Assembly: GCF_019097595.1 (NCBI RefSeq)
Contig: NC_080734.1
Coordinates: forward strand, 17,486,892-17,550,891
DNA: 64,000 nt
Reading direction: 5' to 3'
Source of the DNA: Hemibagrus wyckioides
Taxonomy: Eukaryota; Chordata; Actinopteri; Siluriformes; Bagridae
The translations under genes were made by a program, and so were the position numbers. Below are positions 48,601-59,934 of this stretch, piece by piece (positions within the stretch are counted from its first letter, which is position 1; every line of letters starts with the position of its first letter). Below the pieces are notes generated by a model. The model was given only the letters and a program-made list of their open reading frames with translations, had not been told where the DNA came from and ran no database searches.

Positions 48601-51600
48601 GTAAGAGAGTTAAGTGACTGATTACATGCTGAAAGATCCTTTGCCTCGACTCTGATGTGTATTTTATAAGATTATAAAATGCTTGTGTTTGGCAGCTGAA
48701 GAAAGCTCTGGAGGACTTGAGCGAGCTGATGGCAGAGAAAGATGAGCTAGCTCAACGCTGCCAAGAGCTCGACATCCAGGTGAGGAATTTGATTACAGGC
48801 ATCCTGGCAAAGACAAACACGTGATCATGATGTTGCTGGTTCTTTCAGCTCAATAACGTCTTGCAGTATCTGTAAATGTGTCTTGGAGAGCACAGAACCA
48901 GGTTTGATGCTGTCGTTCAACTCAGATATTCTGCCTGTAGCTCAGGTGTAGAAGATAAACAGTGTAAAACACCATGATGAAATATTTTAACAGAGGCAGG
49001 TCTGACATTTGTGACCCATTTATCATTCGAAAGCAGACTGATTGCTTTACAGGCAGCACTTTCAGAAACCGAATCCATGAGCTCTGATGGTTTTTAACCC
49101 TCGCATTCATTGATGAGGGATTTTTTGCTGTCGAGTCCTCACGCTGATGGATGTTTCTCTGTGACTGTTAGTGAAGCATTTTAATAACAACCATGAAAAT
49201 GGTACAGATTCATTCCTGCAGTGTTCATATTCCTCAGCAATCAGGGTGTTACCTTTTGGAGAATGTGTACACTACATCAGATCAGATTTTCTTGGATTAA
49301 ATTCTCCTGTAGGTAGTTAAACACTTCACTAAGGTTTTTGCTAAACATGAGGGCCACATTTAAGGCTTCATCTATTTAGTCACTGTGATCTTGTCTTCAC
49401 ACTGTTGTAAACTGATCCACTGCTGACTGATTTTTGACAGATTGAGTATAAACGTGTCCTTGGTGATGAGAGGTAAGTCCAAATGCATGGCTGTAGAGCC
49501 TAACCGAAAACATACTAAAGCCTTTCCCTAACCAACCTAACAACCTAACTGGGGATGTACTCACAAAACCCAAGCTGTGGCTGTGTTTTCGCTGTTTTCC
49601 AAAAAAAAAAAAAAAAACCCACTGAAGACATTAAATATTTAAGACTCTTGCGGTGGTTAACATCAGCTAATATCCCTGCACTTTTTATCCATTTTGATAT
49701 ACATTCTTGCTGTGACAAAGTCGATTACTTTTACTGCTTTAAATCTTTTTCAGTGGTTTTATATTAATGAATTGTTTTCAAAAAGGTACAGATGATATTG
49801 TCTAAAGTATATTTCTTTATATTTAATTTATTTGAAGAATACAACATTGCAGTTTTCCAGTTGTAATTAATAAACATTCTTGCTGGTTACAAGCGACTTA
49901 CCTGAAGAAGGATCTCTGTCAAGTATAAAATAACGACTCCTCATGCTAATAACAGCAATGTCTACTCACAAGATCCTGTACTATAGTTATTTACACCGCC
50001 ACTTTAACGCCTGACCCTGTAAACAGGTGGCAATTCTGCAGGACGAGCGGAATAGCCTCCTAGCGGAGAACGACGTTCTGACGGATCGAACCAGTCAGTT
50101 GGATTCTTTTGACAATCCCAGCACTCCATCAGGGAAGAAACACAGTCAGCTCCAGCTGCAGCTAGAACAGGTCCAAGAGGAGAACTTCAGGTATTTTTCA
50201 ACCACAGAGCTCACACAAACAATGTACTAGCTTTTCAGGCTACAAAAATGACAGTTCAGATTACTAATCCACTGTTTTATTCCAATTTATATATGTTTTA
50301 TTTAATAATATTTTTAGAAAGAGTCTGCAGTGTCAGCACTTTGAAAAACAGTCAGATGCAAAGCTGCAATTTTCCAATTTTTTTTTCCCCGCACAAGAAA
50401 GACTTCAGACTCGACTTTGCGGTTTTCCAAACTTCTCTTTCCAAGCTGGAAATACATGATTTTTTTTCTGCATTCTGTGTGTCTTTGTATGTGACTGTAA
50501 GACTGGAGGCCGCTAAAGATGATTACCGTATTCACTGTGAGGAGCTGGAAAAACAGCTGGTGGAGCTTCAGCATCGTAATGATGAACTGACCAGCCTGGC
50601 CGAGGAGTCTCGCTCGCTGAAGGACGAGCTGGACATACTGAGGTGCGTTACTCACTCACTAAAAAGTTTATTTTTATTCAATTGACCTCTACATATTTTA
50701 GAACTGAGCATGCTTTCATCCCAGCATTCTTAAAATAATGTCATTGTATTTATCTGTTCAGTCAGCTTATCATTCTGACATGTGAATATGTGTGTAGGAG
50801 CTGCTCTGACCGGGCGGTGAAGCTTGAGGCCTCTGTGGAGACGTACAGGAAGAAGCTGGAGGATCTTGGCGACCTGAGACGACAGATGAAGGCTCTGGAA
50901 GAGAAGAACATGACTTACATGCACAACACTGTCAGTCTGGAGGAGGAGCTTCGCAAGGCCAACGCTGCTCGCGCCCAGCTAGAGACATACAAGAGACAGG
51001 TAACCATAATATCATTTAAGCCTTTATAACACACAGTTCAGTTGGCTTCCTGTTTATTGTGTATAAAAGTATACTAGTATACAACATTTGAAAACCTCAG
51101 TGGTCCATTATATGTGCAATCATTTCAAATTCGTCCACAGAAAATTAATCCCGATCGTACTCATGTTTTTGTTCCTTTCAACAGCTTATTGCAAGGGGAA
51201 AGGCTTTAAATCTGTAAGAATTATCCTATGAATGACGTGCGTCTTCATAGATTTAGGGTTTTTTTGTCCATGAATATGTAAATAACGTGTAAAATCTTAC
51301 CCAGACACTGAAGATTATTCTGGAAGGTGTGCTGTACACAACCCTAAGTGTGCAGTTGGACACATTTCCATATTTTTAAATCAGGTCCAGGAGCTTCACA
51401 GGAAGTTGTCAGAAGAGACACGCCGAGCCGATAATCTGGCCTTCGAGATGAAGGAGTTTGAGGAAAAGCATGAAGCCTTACTGAAAGAGAAAGAGGTATA
51501 AACTTGTCTCAGTACTATATTTACAGAAAGCTTGATGCTTGATGAGGATTTGAGTGTACTGTGTGTGTTTTTATACCCAATCTGCCAGAGGATCATCATT

Positions 51601-54600
51601 GAGCGAGACTCTTTAAAAGAGACCAATGAGGAGCTTCGCTGTACACAAGCTCAACAAGACCAGCTTCTGCAAGCGGGTACGTTATTAGAATTATTGCATG
51701 AAGGTAGCGTGGCAAAAATATCATTAATGAAGCACTGAATTCTCCTCATGCAAACATCACAATTCTCCAAATGAGATTCTGTAGAGCTACTGTGAGATGG
51801 AACATATGGAATAATAATAAAAAGAGCATGTGGTGAAAGTAGGGACTGAATGAAATTCAGTGAAATGAAATTACTTATTCATCTGGTTCTCATCAACAGT
51901 ACTGAACAGTTAACATGCAAAATTACTTCTTAAATCTTATCGTCTGCCTTCAACATTCATACTGGTAGCCGACATGGCTTTTTATTGTCGACACTGTTCT
52001 GAATTCAGGAAGTGGAGGCTCATCGACAAATATACAGTCTCCTGAGCTGTACTTGCAACATTGTTCTGTACAACAAGCCTAGTCACCTCATAATTATGAT
52101 TTTTCCTAGAGGTATTAACTCCAGTCCTTGAAGCCCAAGTATTCTCTGTTCTCAAACACACCAGATCCAAATGAGGTATTGATAACGAGCTCCTGAGCTG
52201 AATCGGGTGTGTTTAGAGCAAGAAAACTTGAAACTCTGAAGGCTGATGAATCATTAGGACTGGTTCTGAGAAATATTAAGCCCATAACCACCTCATTCAA
52301 AGCAGAGAAATTCATTCAGCTTCCTGCCAACTGGAATGAAGGAATTAATGTAAAATTCCTGCGTGTTTTTAAACTACAGAAATGTATAAGACTGGGAGTC
52401 CGAGTCGGGACAACTTAGCTGCTGAGATGTTGCCTATCGAGTACAGGTATTGTGTGTTTTTCATTGGTTTATGATTCATGGTGTATGTTCTGTCAGGGTG
52501 GAGAGTTTTGATATCGGCTTTAACTGGGTGTGTGTGTGTTTGTTTTGTCTAACAGAGAGAAGTTCATTCGTTTGCAGCATGAGAACAAGATGCTGCGAGT
52601 GCAACAGGAAGACTCTGAGAACGAGCGCATCGCTGAGCTCCAGATGCATCTGGAGGAGGCACGGCGTTCACGCAGTGAGCTGGAAACTGAGAACAGGTAA
52701 CACACTGTACATGTCTAAATATCTGAGATCAGCTGCACTCACATACTGGATATGCTTTTACTCACATCATCAAAATCATCTCTGAGCTTCTCTGAGTGAA
52801 GACACATGGGGCTGTGTCTATTTATGCACATTGCCAGGTGCAATTAAGGCGCATTTAGTTTCTTGTGTGTTGTGACTGAATGTGGGGCTATGAGCCTAAA
52901 TATTCCATTGGATATAGTAAACCTTGATCAATTGGCAACAGCCATTTATTAATATACAGTAATCATTACATTACCAGCCATTATTAATATTATCTGCCTT
53001 CCAAAATGAGGTGTACAGAAGCACAGGAGCATTGTAATGTGTTAATATGTATGTTTTTCCTCTGGAATTGTACTGCTTATGAACTGATGGCATTTATTTA
53101 TTTATTTATTTATTTATTTATCCTCACTTTTCTTCTAGAAACTAAAACAGATGCAGTACCCGGTGTTTCCTGTAAAATCCTGTATATAAACCATTTCTAT
53201 CTTAGACAGGTGATCTGTGAAAAGACTAAACATTTAGTGATCATAGATTTTCTCAGAAGCTGGTGATATTCACTCATAGACTTTTTTTTTTTGTTGTTAA
53301 AACCTTTGGCTGCGTTTAGACTTGGCATTAAAATGCAATTGCTGTTTTCTGATCAAGCAGATTAGGTCATCATCCAAACAGGACACAGCATGTTTACACT
53401 GGTCAATGTCACATGGCTTCTGTATCTGGACATCTGATCGGATCTTTCTTTGCAGTGCTATATTTACACATGTGGACAAAATTGTTGGCACCCTTCCATT
53501 AAAGAAAGAAAAACCCGCAATGGTCACTGAAATAACTTGAAACTGACAAAAGTCTGTTGGTGGCATGCTTTACACCACTGCATTTGACGCTTTGCATTGC
53601 ACTTGGTGATGTAAGGCTTGGATGCAGCTGCTCGGCCATGCAATCCCATTCCATGAAGCTCTCTACGCACTGTTCTTGAGCTAATCTGAAGGCCACACGA
53701 AGTTTGGAGGTCTGTAACCATTGACACTGCAGAAAGTTGGCGCACTGTGTGCTTCAGCATGCGCTGATCCTGTTCTGTGATTTTACTTGGCCTACCACTT
53801 TGTGTCTGAGTTTCTGTTGTTCCCAATTGCTTCCACTTATATGTTATAACAAGACTAACAGTTGACCGTGGAATATTTAGTAGTGAGGAAATTTCAAGAA
53901 TGGACTTAATGCACAGGTGGTAACCCATCACGGTACCACGTTTGAATTTACTAAGCTCCTGAGAGTGACCCATTCTTTCTCAAATATTTTGTAGAAGCAG
54001 TCTGCATGCTTGATTTTATACACCTGTGGCTATGGAAGTTATTGGAACAGCTGAATTCAATGATATGGAGGGGTGTCCCAAAACTTTTGGCAATATAGTG
54101 TAAGTCAAACTGAAGTGGTGGGTTCTCTTTTAAAAAAACTCATTTTAGAAGGATAAGGTGGGTAGCTGGCGAAATGGAAAGAGTAATGGAAACCTATGGG
54201 TCTGGGATCGTTGCCAGCTGTGGTGGGAAAAATGTGCGTACTTCACAGAGAATGAATTGTTCCGCAAAAGCAAACTTTTCATTATATTTGCGATGCACTC
54301 CGCCCTTGATTGTATCGCAAAACCAAACAGCTTTTAAATGCAATTTTAAACACAGCCATTGATATAAGGCTAAAATGCAGGTACGGTGTGTTTTTCTTTA
54401 TTTTTTTTAAATCATATTAGCTCTCATTCTCCTAGCAGTGCTGTGATGTGCAGCTGTACAGAACACAACTACAGTCATGCTAGCAAGTCAACGATCATCA
54501 TGAGCATTGGTATGAAGAACTGGTTTCCGTGCACGTAGTTTGTTAATGAATGCTCTGTGACACATTTACAGAACTGCCCAATTTCCAAGAACAAACTTGT

Positions 54601-57600
54601 GATAATGATAATAAATGATCATGGTGGTGACTCTAGCAGTAAACATGTAAATCTCCATGTATTCTTATAGGCTGAACAGAGAGAGCATCAGTGAGCTGCA
54701 GCAGCAGGTTGAAGATTTGCAGAAAGCTCTCCAGACCCAGGGAGCCAAACCCGAAGATGTGAGTGTGTTGCTCTCACACACACTGTACATGTGACTGACA
54801 GTACAGTCCACGCTTCCTCATCTCATCTCTCTCCTCTACACACCACAGTATGATGAGCTTCTGAATCTGAATCTTCAATGAAACGCTTGCTTTTTTTTTT
54901 TCTCCTAGTCTCACCTGAAGAGGAAGCTGGATGCTCACATGTAAGTTAGTCATTATTTCATTTTGGATTTTAGTGTATTATATTAGGCCTCAGAAGCTTA
55001 ATACATTGGTATTGTAATAAGGGTGAGGGAAGCAAACTCGGATGGACAGGATGGATGGATGGATGGATGGATGGAATTTATTGATCCCATCACAAAAATT
55101 CTTGTGTTAAGATCTGTGATGTCGTCAGGAGGTTTGTAACTGTTGGTGGTGCTGTTGTGCTTGGTTTGCTAGGAGAGATCTGTTATATTGCAGAATCTAA
55201 TGCTGTGTGTGTGTTTGATCTCAGGGTGCAGCTGAATGAAGCACAAGATGAGATCATGAAGAAGAAGGAGCTGCTGGAGGACCTACAGCCGGATGTGTCT
55301 CAATCCTGTGAGTCTGAGCTTGAATCCTGATCTCTGACATTTAACACTCATGCTCACAGGTCACTCTATAGTGCAGGCAGCTACTGTATTAACACACACT
55401 GTATTAACACATACTGTATTAACCCTGCTTCACGATTAGTGGAAAATATAAGCTTCTCACAGCAGTTGTTTTTTCTGTTATGTAATATAAAAAAAATTCC
55501 CATTTTTTGCAGTCAAGCATTTAAACTGTGTTCTCTATATACAACCTCAACTAATTAAACTGATAATGTACTCATTTATTAACTGAACTTTATATTTATC
55601 ATGAAAACAAAAAGATTCCTGAAGTCTAGGTCAGACAAAACAAAACGAATCATACGTATACAGGAAGACGTTTGAATAAAGATGGCACTGATCCAATATC
55701 CGGCACTGCCATCACTGTTGGATCAGATGGCGCATCCTCTGCAATTGGAATCAAATTATATAATTCATAATAAATGTTATATTTTTCTTCATACTTTATT
55801 AAGTTTAGAGTGTAAAGGATGAACTGATTCATTTAGAAAGAAGCTTTTTAAAGCTTAGTTTTTGAATGAAACACCATCAGATCAGCTGATACTCAAAATT
55901 TCATTATCTGAAAATAAAAAGCGGTATCATATCTTCACTACAGACAATAAAGTTTTTTTAATCTTAACACTTGGGAAAATCCTACATAAACAGTTTTAAA
56001 TGTTACTGATAAATTGCACACACTCTCTGTTCACACTGAATTAAATGCACATGTAAATCTCTCTAAACCTGAACTCCAGTCAATCTGAAATAACCTTTGA
56101 TTCGACGTTGATCTGCTTCTCCAGCAGCACTGAAGGTGGATGAACTGATGGCTGCTCTGAAGAAGAAGGACGATGACATGCGAGCGATGGAGGACCGATA
56201 CAAAATGTATCTGGAGAAAGCACGCAATGTAATTACACACAGATACACACAAACAGATGACTATGTATTCACTTGTGTAGAGAAACACGCATGCGTTTTT
56301 ACAAAAATTACATTTACATGTGAATTCCTAACCTTCCAGTCAGTACAACACCTCAACCACTGAGCTGCCATCTCTCACTTATTACATGTCCACACAGCGT
56401 CTTGTCCAGTCGTTTCTGATGACATAGTTTTTCCTCTTGCACTCATTTGAACTGAACACTAAATAACTGAATGAGGAAATGAGAAACAAATAGCATGCTG
56501 TTTGCTAGCATCATTCACACCTAGAGATATTTTAGTGTAGTGTGTGTGTCAGCTACGTGAGAGATCCACACAGACACGGGAAGAACATGCAGTACATGCT
56601 GGACATGAATCCTTAACAACGAGAGCAACACAGTTTAATTAATTCTGTTTAATTGTGTGTGTGTGTGTGTGTGCGTGTCTGTGTGTTTGTGTCTGGGTGT
56701 GTATGCATGTGTGTGCGTGTCTCTGTGTGTTTGTGTCTGGGTGTGTATGCATGTGTGTCTCTGTATATGTCTCTGTGCGTGTCTCTGTGTGTGTGTCTGG
56801 GTGTGTGTGTGTCTATGTCTCTATGTGCGTGTCTGTGTGTGTCTGGGTGTGTGTGTGTGTGTCTCTCCGTGTGTATCTCTGTGTGTGTGTCTGTCTCTGT
56901 GTGTGTGTGTGCGTTTAATAGGTGATCCGAGCACTGGACCCGAAATTAAACCCAGCCTCAGCTGAAATCCAGTCCCTGAAGAACCAGCTGTCAGAGAAGG
57001 AGAAGAGAATAATTGCTCTTGAGGTCTAAATCTTACTTCATGTTTTATACCACATCGCTCTACCATTCTCCATTCTGATTGGTCAGGGGATTTTAATTTA
57101 TTGTTTATAACAGCATGACTGTAGCGCCGACTGCTTTATATTAACACACGTGTCGTACAATGGGTTATGATTTCTACAGTAACAATTCATTCACCCGTAT
57201 GCTGGCTGCTCCTCGTCATCCATTTCTCATACTAATACAACTGCTAAAAATGGAGAAGTGTAAAAAGACATTTATTTCACATTTGTGGAATAAGTCTACA
57301 ATATTTCTCTCAGTTGTTTCAAGTTTTCCATCATGGCAAAGCAGCATTTTCTTTAGTTTAGGTTTAAGAGAAAGTGTGGGACAAGAAGTAACTATAAAAG
57401 GATAAAAAATATCTATGACTTTAATTCATAAAAAGGTATGACATTGTCATCAATTAATTTCCTCTCAATTCTTAATCTTTTCCTCTCTCCCTCTATAACA
57501 TCTCTGTTGTTGCTTGTCCTCCACAGAGAGAGTGTGAGCAGGCGAAGCTCAGAGAGTATGAGGAGAAGCTGATTGTGACTGCGTGGTACAATAAGGTGAA

Positions 57601-57857
57601 CAAGAACTTTGTAAGACTTTGTGTAAACATTGTACATATATATTCCTGTACTTCAACAAATCAACGTCTTTCTCTATCTAACACGCCACACGCTTGCACA
57701 GAGCCTGAATTTTCATAAGCTGGCGATCGAGTCTCGTCTGAGCGGCTGCTCTAACTCTCTGGTGCCACCTGGTCAGTCCTTCCTGGCCCAGCAGCGTCAG
57801 GTGACCAACGCACGCCGCACCATGTCAATCAACGTGCCTGCCAGCTCCTCCAAGTGA
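39687..57857 (+). CDS. hook1: Hook1 microtubule-motor adaptor
   Basis: Hook proteins link cargo and the FTS/FHIP complex to dynein-dynactin. Coding exons: 39687-39731, 42047-42132, 44823-44895, 45005-45055, 45399-45531, 47101-47168, 48538-48600, 48696-48779, 50027-50190, 50502-50642, 50798-50999, 51385-51495, 51589-51676, 52380-52446, 52556-52696, 54671-54758, 54909-54940, 55225-55307, 56128-56228, 56922-57023, 57527-57595, 57702-57857. Sum 2148 nt, 715 aa; human HOOK1 is 728. The Hook (CH-like) domain covers residues 1-160: WLQTFNTAAPCTTVEDL, WLTRIKEDVGDN, ELGRLLQLILGCAV, MTLEESVQHVVMTAIQELMS. Coiled coil runs to about 650 (RLEAAKDDYRIHCEELEKQL, TYMHNTVSLEEELRKANAAR). The tail has KARNVIRALDPKLNPASAE and SFLAQQRQVTNARR. 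RNVI..LDPKLNPASAE and LAAEMLPIEYR favour HOOK1 over HOOK2/3. Poly(A) signals lie at 57945 and 59355. Confidence 0.95.
40117..40897 (+). mobile_element. two Tc1-like relics fused in hook1 intron 1
   Basis: 40117-40380 starts with a terminal repeat CACTATATGGCCAAAACTTT and contains a decayed transposase end. 40385-40897 is a relative of 29093-29565 and ends AATGTTATGACTGATCGGTG before TA. The inner ends of both are missing, so one inserted into or recombined with the other. Confidence 0.65.
41228..41560 (-). mobile_element. probable LINE 3' tail
   Basis: It begins AAGGTTCAAGGTTCTG and shows the GTGAAATGATT/AATAAAC style of CR1/Rex 3' UTRs. No coding remains. A shorter piece of the same type is at 44455-44570 (AGCTTTATTGTCACTGTACA). 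Confidence 0.4.
42742..43627 (-). mobile_element. RTE-type LINE 3' fragment with target-site duplication
   Basis: The minus-strand ORF ends RLRWFGHVQRRESEYIGRRM, then LPGRRQRGRPKRRYMDGI, the C-terminal hallmark of fish RTE-like LINEs. Its 3' tail is (GAA)n, seen as (CTT)n on the plus strand at 42742-42783. The 16-bp target duplication TTGATGATACAAAAAT flanks it at 42726-42741 and 43628-43643. It is 5'-truncated and split by the MITE at 43155-43586. Confidence 0.85.
43155..43586. mobile_element. MITE nested in the RTE LINE
   Basis: A 432-bp element whose ends AGGTGCGTTTACATGGACAC and GTGTCCATGTAAACGCACCT are perfect inverted repeats over at least 20 bp. ACT at 43152-43154 is repeated at 43587-43589 as a 3-bp target duplication. 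Many internal copies of AATCAGATTG/CCGATTG occur in both orientations. A 3-bp duplication fits PIF/Harbinger, though ACT is not the usual TWA. Confidence 0.85.
44015..44170. mobile_element. fold-back repeat / short MITE
   Basis: The two arms, around GGTTTTCATTCCAGTCAAAA and GATTGAAATGAAAACCTGCG, are inverted and imperfectly complementary over about 40 bp; both include GAGCCACACC/GGTGTGGCTC. No ORF. Confidence 0.55.
45738..46787. mobile_element. outer MITE interrupted by a Tigger-like element
   Basis: The outer ends TGTGTCCCAAATGACGTAGT and ACTATGCGATTTGGGACGCA are imperfect inverted repeats of a type frequent in fish genomes. Between them, the outer sequence resumes after the inner element (CATACTTACACAATGCACTA). 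Confidence 0.6.
45760..46435. mobile_element. Tigger/pogo-like non-autonomous element
   Basis: The ends CAATAATCCCCC and GGGGGATTACTG are inverted and TA lies on both sides (45758-45759 and 46436-46437). Internal subterminal motifs such as ACCGCGATATAGCGGGGG recall Tigger-type terminal sequence. A minus-strand open stretch inside does not resemble a transposase. Confidence 0.7.
46788..46982. mobile_element. fold-back element
   Basis: Arms beginning CATTAAACCTATTTCTAGAC and ending CTAGAAATAGGTTTAATG are inverted over about 60 bp with a short centre. It abuts the outer MITE at 46787. Confidence 0.6.
47858..48005 (+). repeat. old teleost interspersed repeat
   Basis: CTGGTTCCTCTCAAGGTTTA and CAGGGAGTCTTTCCTCACC match a text often seen dispersed in fish genomes. 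The family is not certain. Confidence 0.4.
53307..54358. mobile_element. MITE split by Tc1-like insertions in hook1 intron
   Basis: The ends TGGCTGCGTTTAGACTTGGC and AATTTTAAACACAGCCA are imperfect inverted repeats with ATTAAAATGCAATTGCTGTTT-like subterminal sequence on both sides. The central part is Tc1-derived (53467-54100). Confidence 0.5.
53467..54100 (-). mobile_element. chimera of two Tc1-like families
   Basis: 53467-53555 is the end of one family (GGACAAAATTGTTGGCACCC). 53556-54100 is another, with the N-terminal transposase half on the minus strand (MGHSQELSKFKRGTVMGYHL, SGRPSKITEQDQRML, TVRRELHGMGLHGRAAASKP) and the right end ACTTTTGGCAATATAGTG before TA. The DDE catalytic half is missing. 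Confidence 0.75.
55047..55075 (+). repeat. (GGAT)n microsatellite
   Basis: A short run of ATGG units followed by AATTTATTGATCCC, suggesting a LINE 3' end. Confidence 0.7.
56654..56914 (+). repeat. GT-rich compound microsatellite in hook1 intron
   Basis: TGTG with TCTGTG and GGGTGTGTATGCATG variants, about 260 bases, ending at the acceptor of hook1 exon 20 (56922). Open frames here are low-complexity artefacts. Confidence 0.9.
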
Positions 57858-59745
57858 TAACTCCACCTCCCCTCCACCCACTACACCTGGTTTTCCCTTT
57901 CCTCAAGTGCACACTTAAGTGACCTTAAACACCTTGAACCCCTAAATAAAGGGACAAGCACGCCATAATGTGAACATTAGCACTTAGGAACCCTACATAT
58001 ATAAATATATATATATATCTATACATGTATATCTGCTCCAACAATCAAGCAACACTTTACAGAAACAATACTCACTCAAGCACAGTAATGTCAGTTTTAC
58101 AGAATATTACACTTTAATTGTCCATGCACACTTCACCCTCTGCAAATAGTGACATGAGTCAAGCTGTATTACTGGCTTGATATCTATATTATATGAGGTT
58201 ATGACCTTTTCAGAGAGAGAGAGAGAGACATATCACGATCTTGTCCTTGGGTTCAGGATGCATGGCGCAGGACTGGACTTCCTGTAGTATTCTATGCAGT
58301 CAGGTAACGTGTACTATTATAAGTATGAATACTACTATTCCCCTGAATGTGTATATGTATAGAGAGATGTGTGTTTATTGACATTGCATTTTAATCTCTC
58401 AGCTTCCATGCATGTTAACGAAATCAGTTACGTTGAATGGTGGATAAAAGATCAGGAAATACACATATATGGTGCTGGACACCAAATGCTCAGTTTTTTT
58501 TTCTATGACAAAATGACTACTTTTCTTATAAACAAATACAAAATGTAAACGATTAACACATGATCACAGAAATTGAAATGTAGGTGCTATAGCCAGTGTT
58601 TAATTAACTAGAGTAAGCTGTCTGTACCATTTATTTAATACAGAGTTTGACTGTGATTGGACTTTTGCATGCTCTTATGGACAGCAGCAGAACCTTTTTG
58701 CCTCTTGTATATTCGATCTGGCTTTAATGCGTAAGAGCATCAGATATCAGGATTAAATCACCAGCTCACGGTCATGGCATCCCAGCCCACTCGTCCTATT
58801 ATAGGGTGAAATGCTGTGACTCTTTTGTTTCTGCTTGCGTTCTTTATTTTTTCTGGAAGCATTCGTGACCAACAAATGATCCCTTGCTGCAGTATAGATT
58901 TAGAAAGACTGTAGGTCAATCAGAGGGTCAGAATAATTTGAGGTTGTGTCATACAAGTGTGATTTAGTTTTTGATGTTAGAAAATATTTAGCCAGTGTTT
59001 CTCAACCCAGATGCTTCATGCTTTTGCCCCCAGCAATCAAGAGAACCTGGATAAGGGCAGAAAGTGGGTGTATCCTGTGGGTGTCACTCAACACTGGATT
59101 AATAAACATTTCTTTTGGCTCTGTTTACACTCTTAATGATTGCTTTTCTTTAATAGAGTCTTAATCTCTAATTTGCTTTCTAATTTTTAATGATTATCAT
59201 TGTACTGAATATAGGATTTTTATCCTTTACTGGGAAATATGATGTTTTTTGAATGATAAATTCAGATACTTATGTGAAACACTAAAAAAGCTAGACCTTT
59301 ATGGTTGTATATGTGATTACTGAGTGTTACATGTTTTTGTCAATCATAAAGCTTAATAAAGAAAAAATAATCTATGGATACCTAAATCTTTGTTTTCTGC
59401 ACAAAAATAAACACCCCTACAAAATAAAATGTCTTTTCACGCTTGTTTTATTGAAATGATTGAATTTATTCTGGTGTTCCTCCTCACTATTTTGCATGGT
59501 GTTATATATTAAATATCTGTTTTTATTGTCTTGATTATATTATTAAATTATTTGGTTTTTTTTTTTTTTAAACCTCCTGTAAAAGGTACAGATGGTATAC
59601 AACAAGATATACAAATTTCATGAAAGCATCAAAATATTAAATTGCTGGAAAGTCTTTCCTTTTTTCGAAGTAGAGAGTCGGGAGAACCGGGACACAGAGA
59701 TACAGATGTGTACTTTATTCCTTTACACTTACACACAGTGGCATA
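57858..59745 (+). other. hook1: hook1 3' UTR and downstream flank
   Basis: The first AATAAA at 57945 is 88 bp after the stop; another at 59355 could end a long 3' UTR. The sequence is AT-rich with a GA run near 58216. No further gene is recognised. Confidence 0.5.
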
Positions 59746-59747
59746 CT

Positions 59748-59750
<3 letters not shown>

Positions 59751-59819
<69 letters not shown>
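59751..59819 (+). repeat. (CA)n microsatellite
   Basis: About 34 perfect CA units followed by a C run. Confidence 0.97.
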
Positions 59820-59821
<2 letters not shown>

Positions 59822-59934
59822 CCCCTAAATATTCTGCAGAGAGGTCAATGATTAATCACTTCTTCTTACAGACACTGCACCTGGAGTCTTATCATGTTGC
59901 TATGTATATGACAGATCTTCAACAGGCCAAGAAT

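Noticed and set aside
56653..56965. Cys/Val-rich ORFs in three frames
   Set aside because: Translations of a GT microsatellite.
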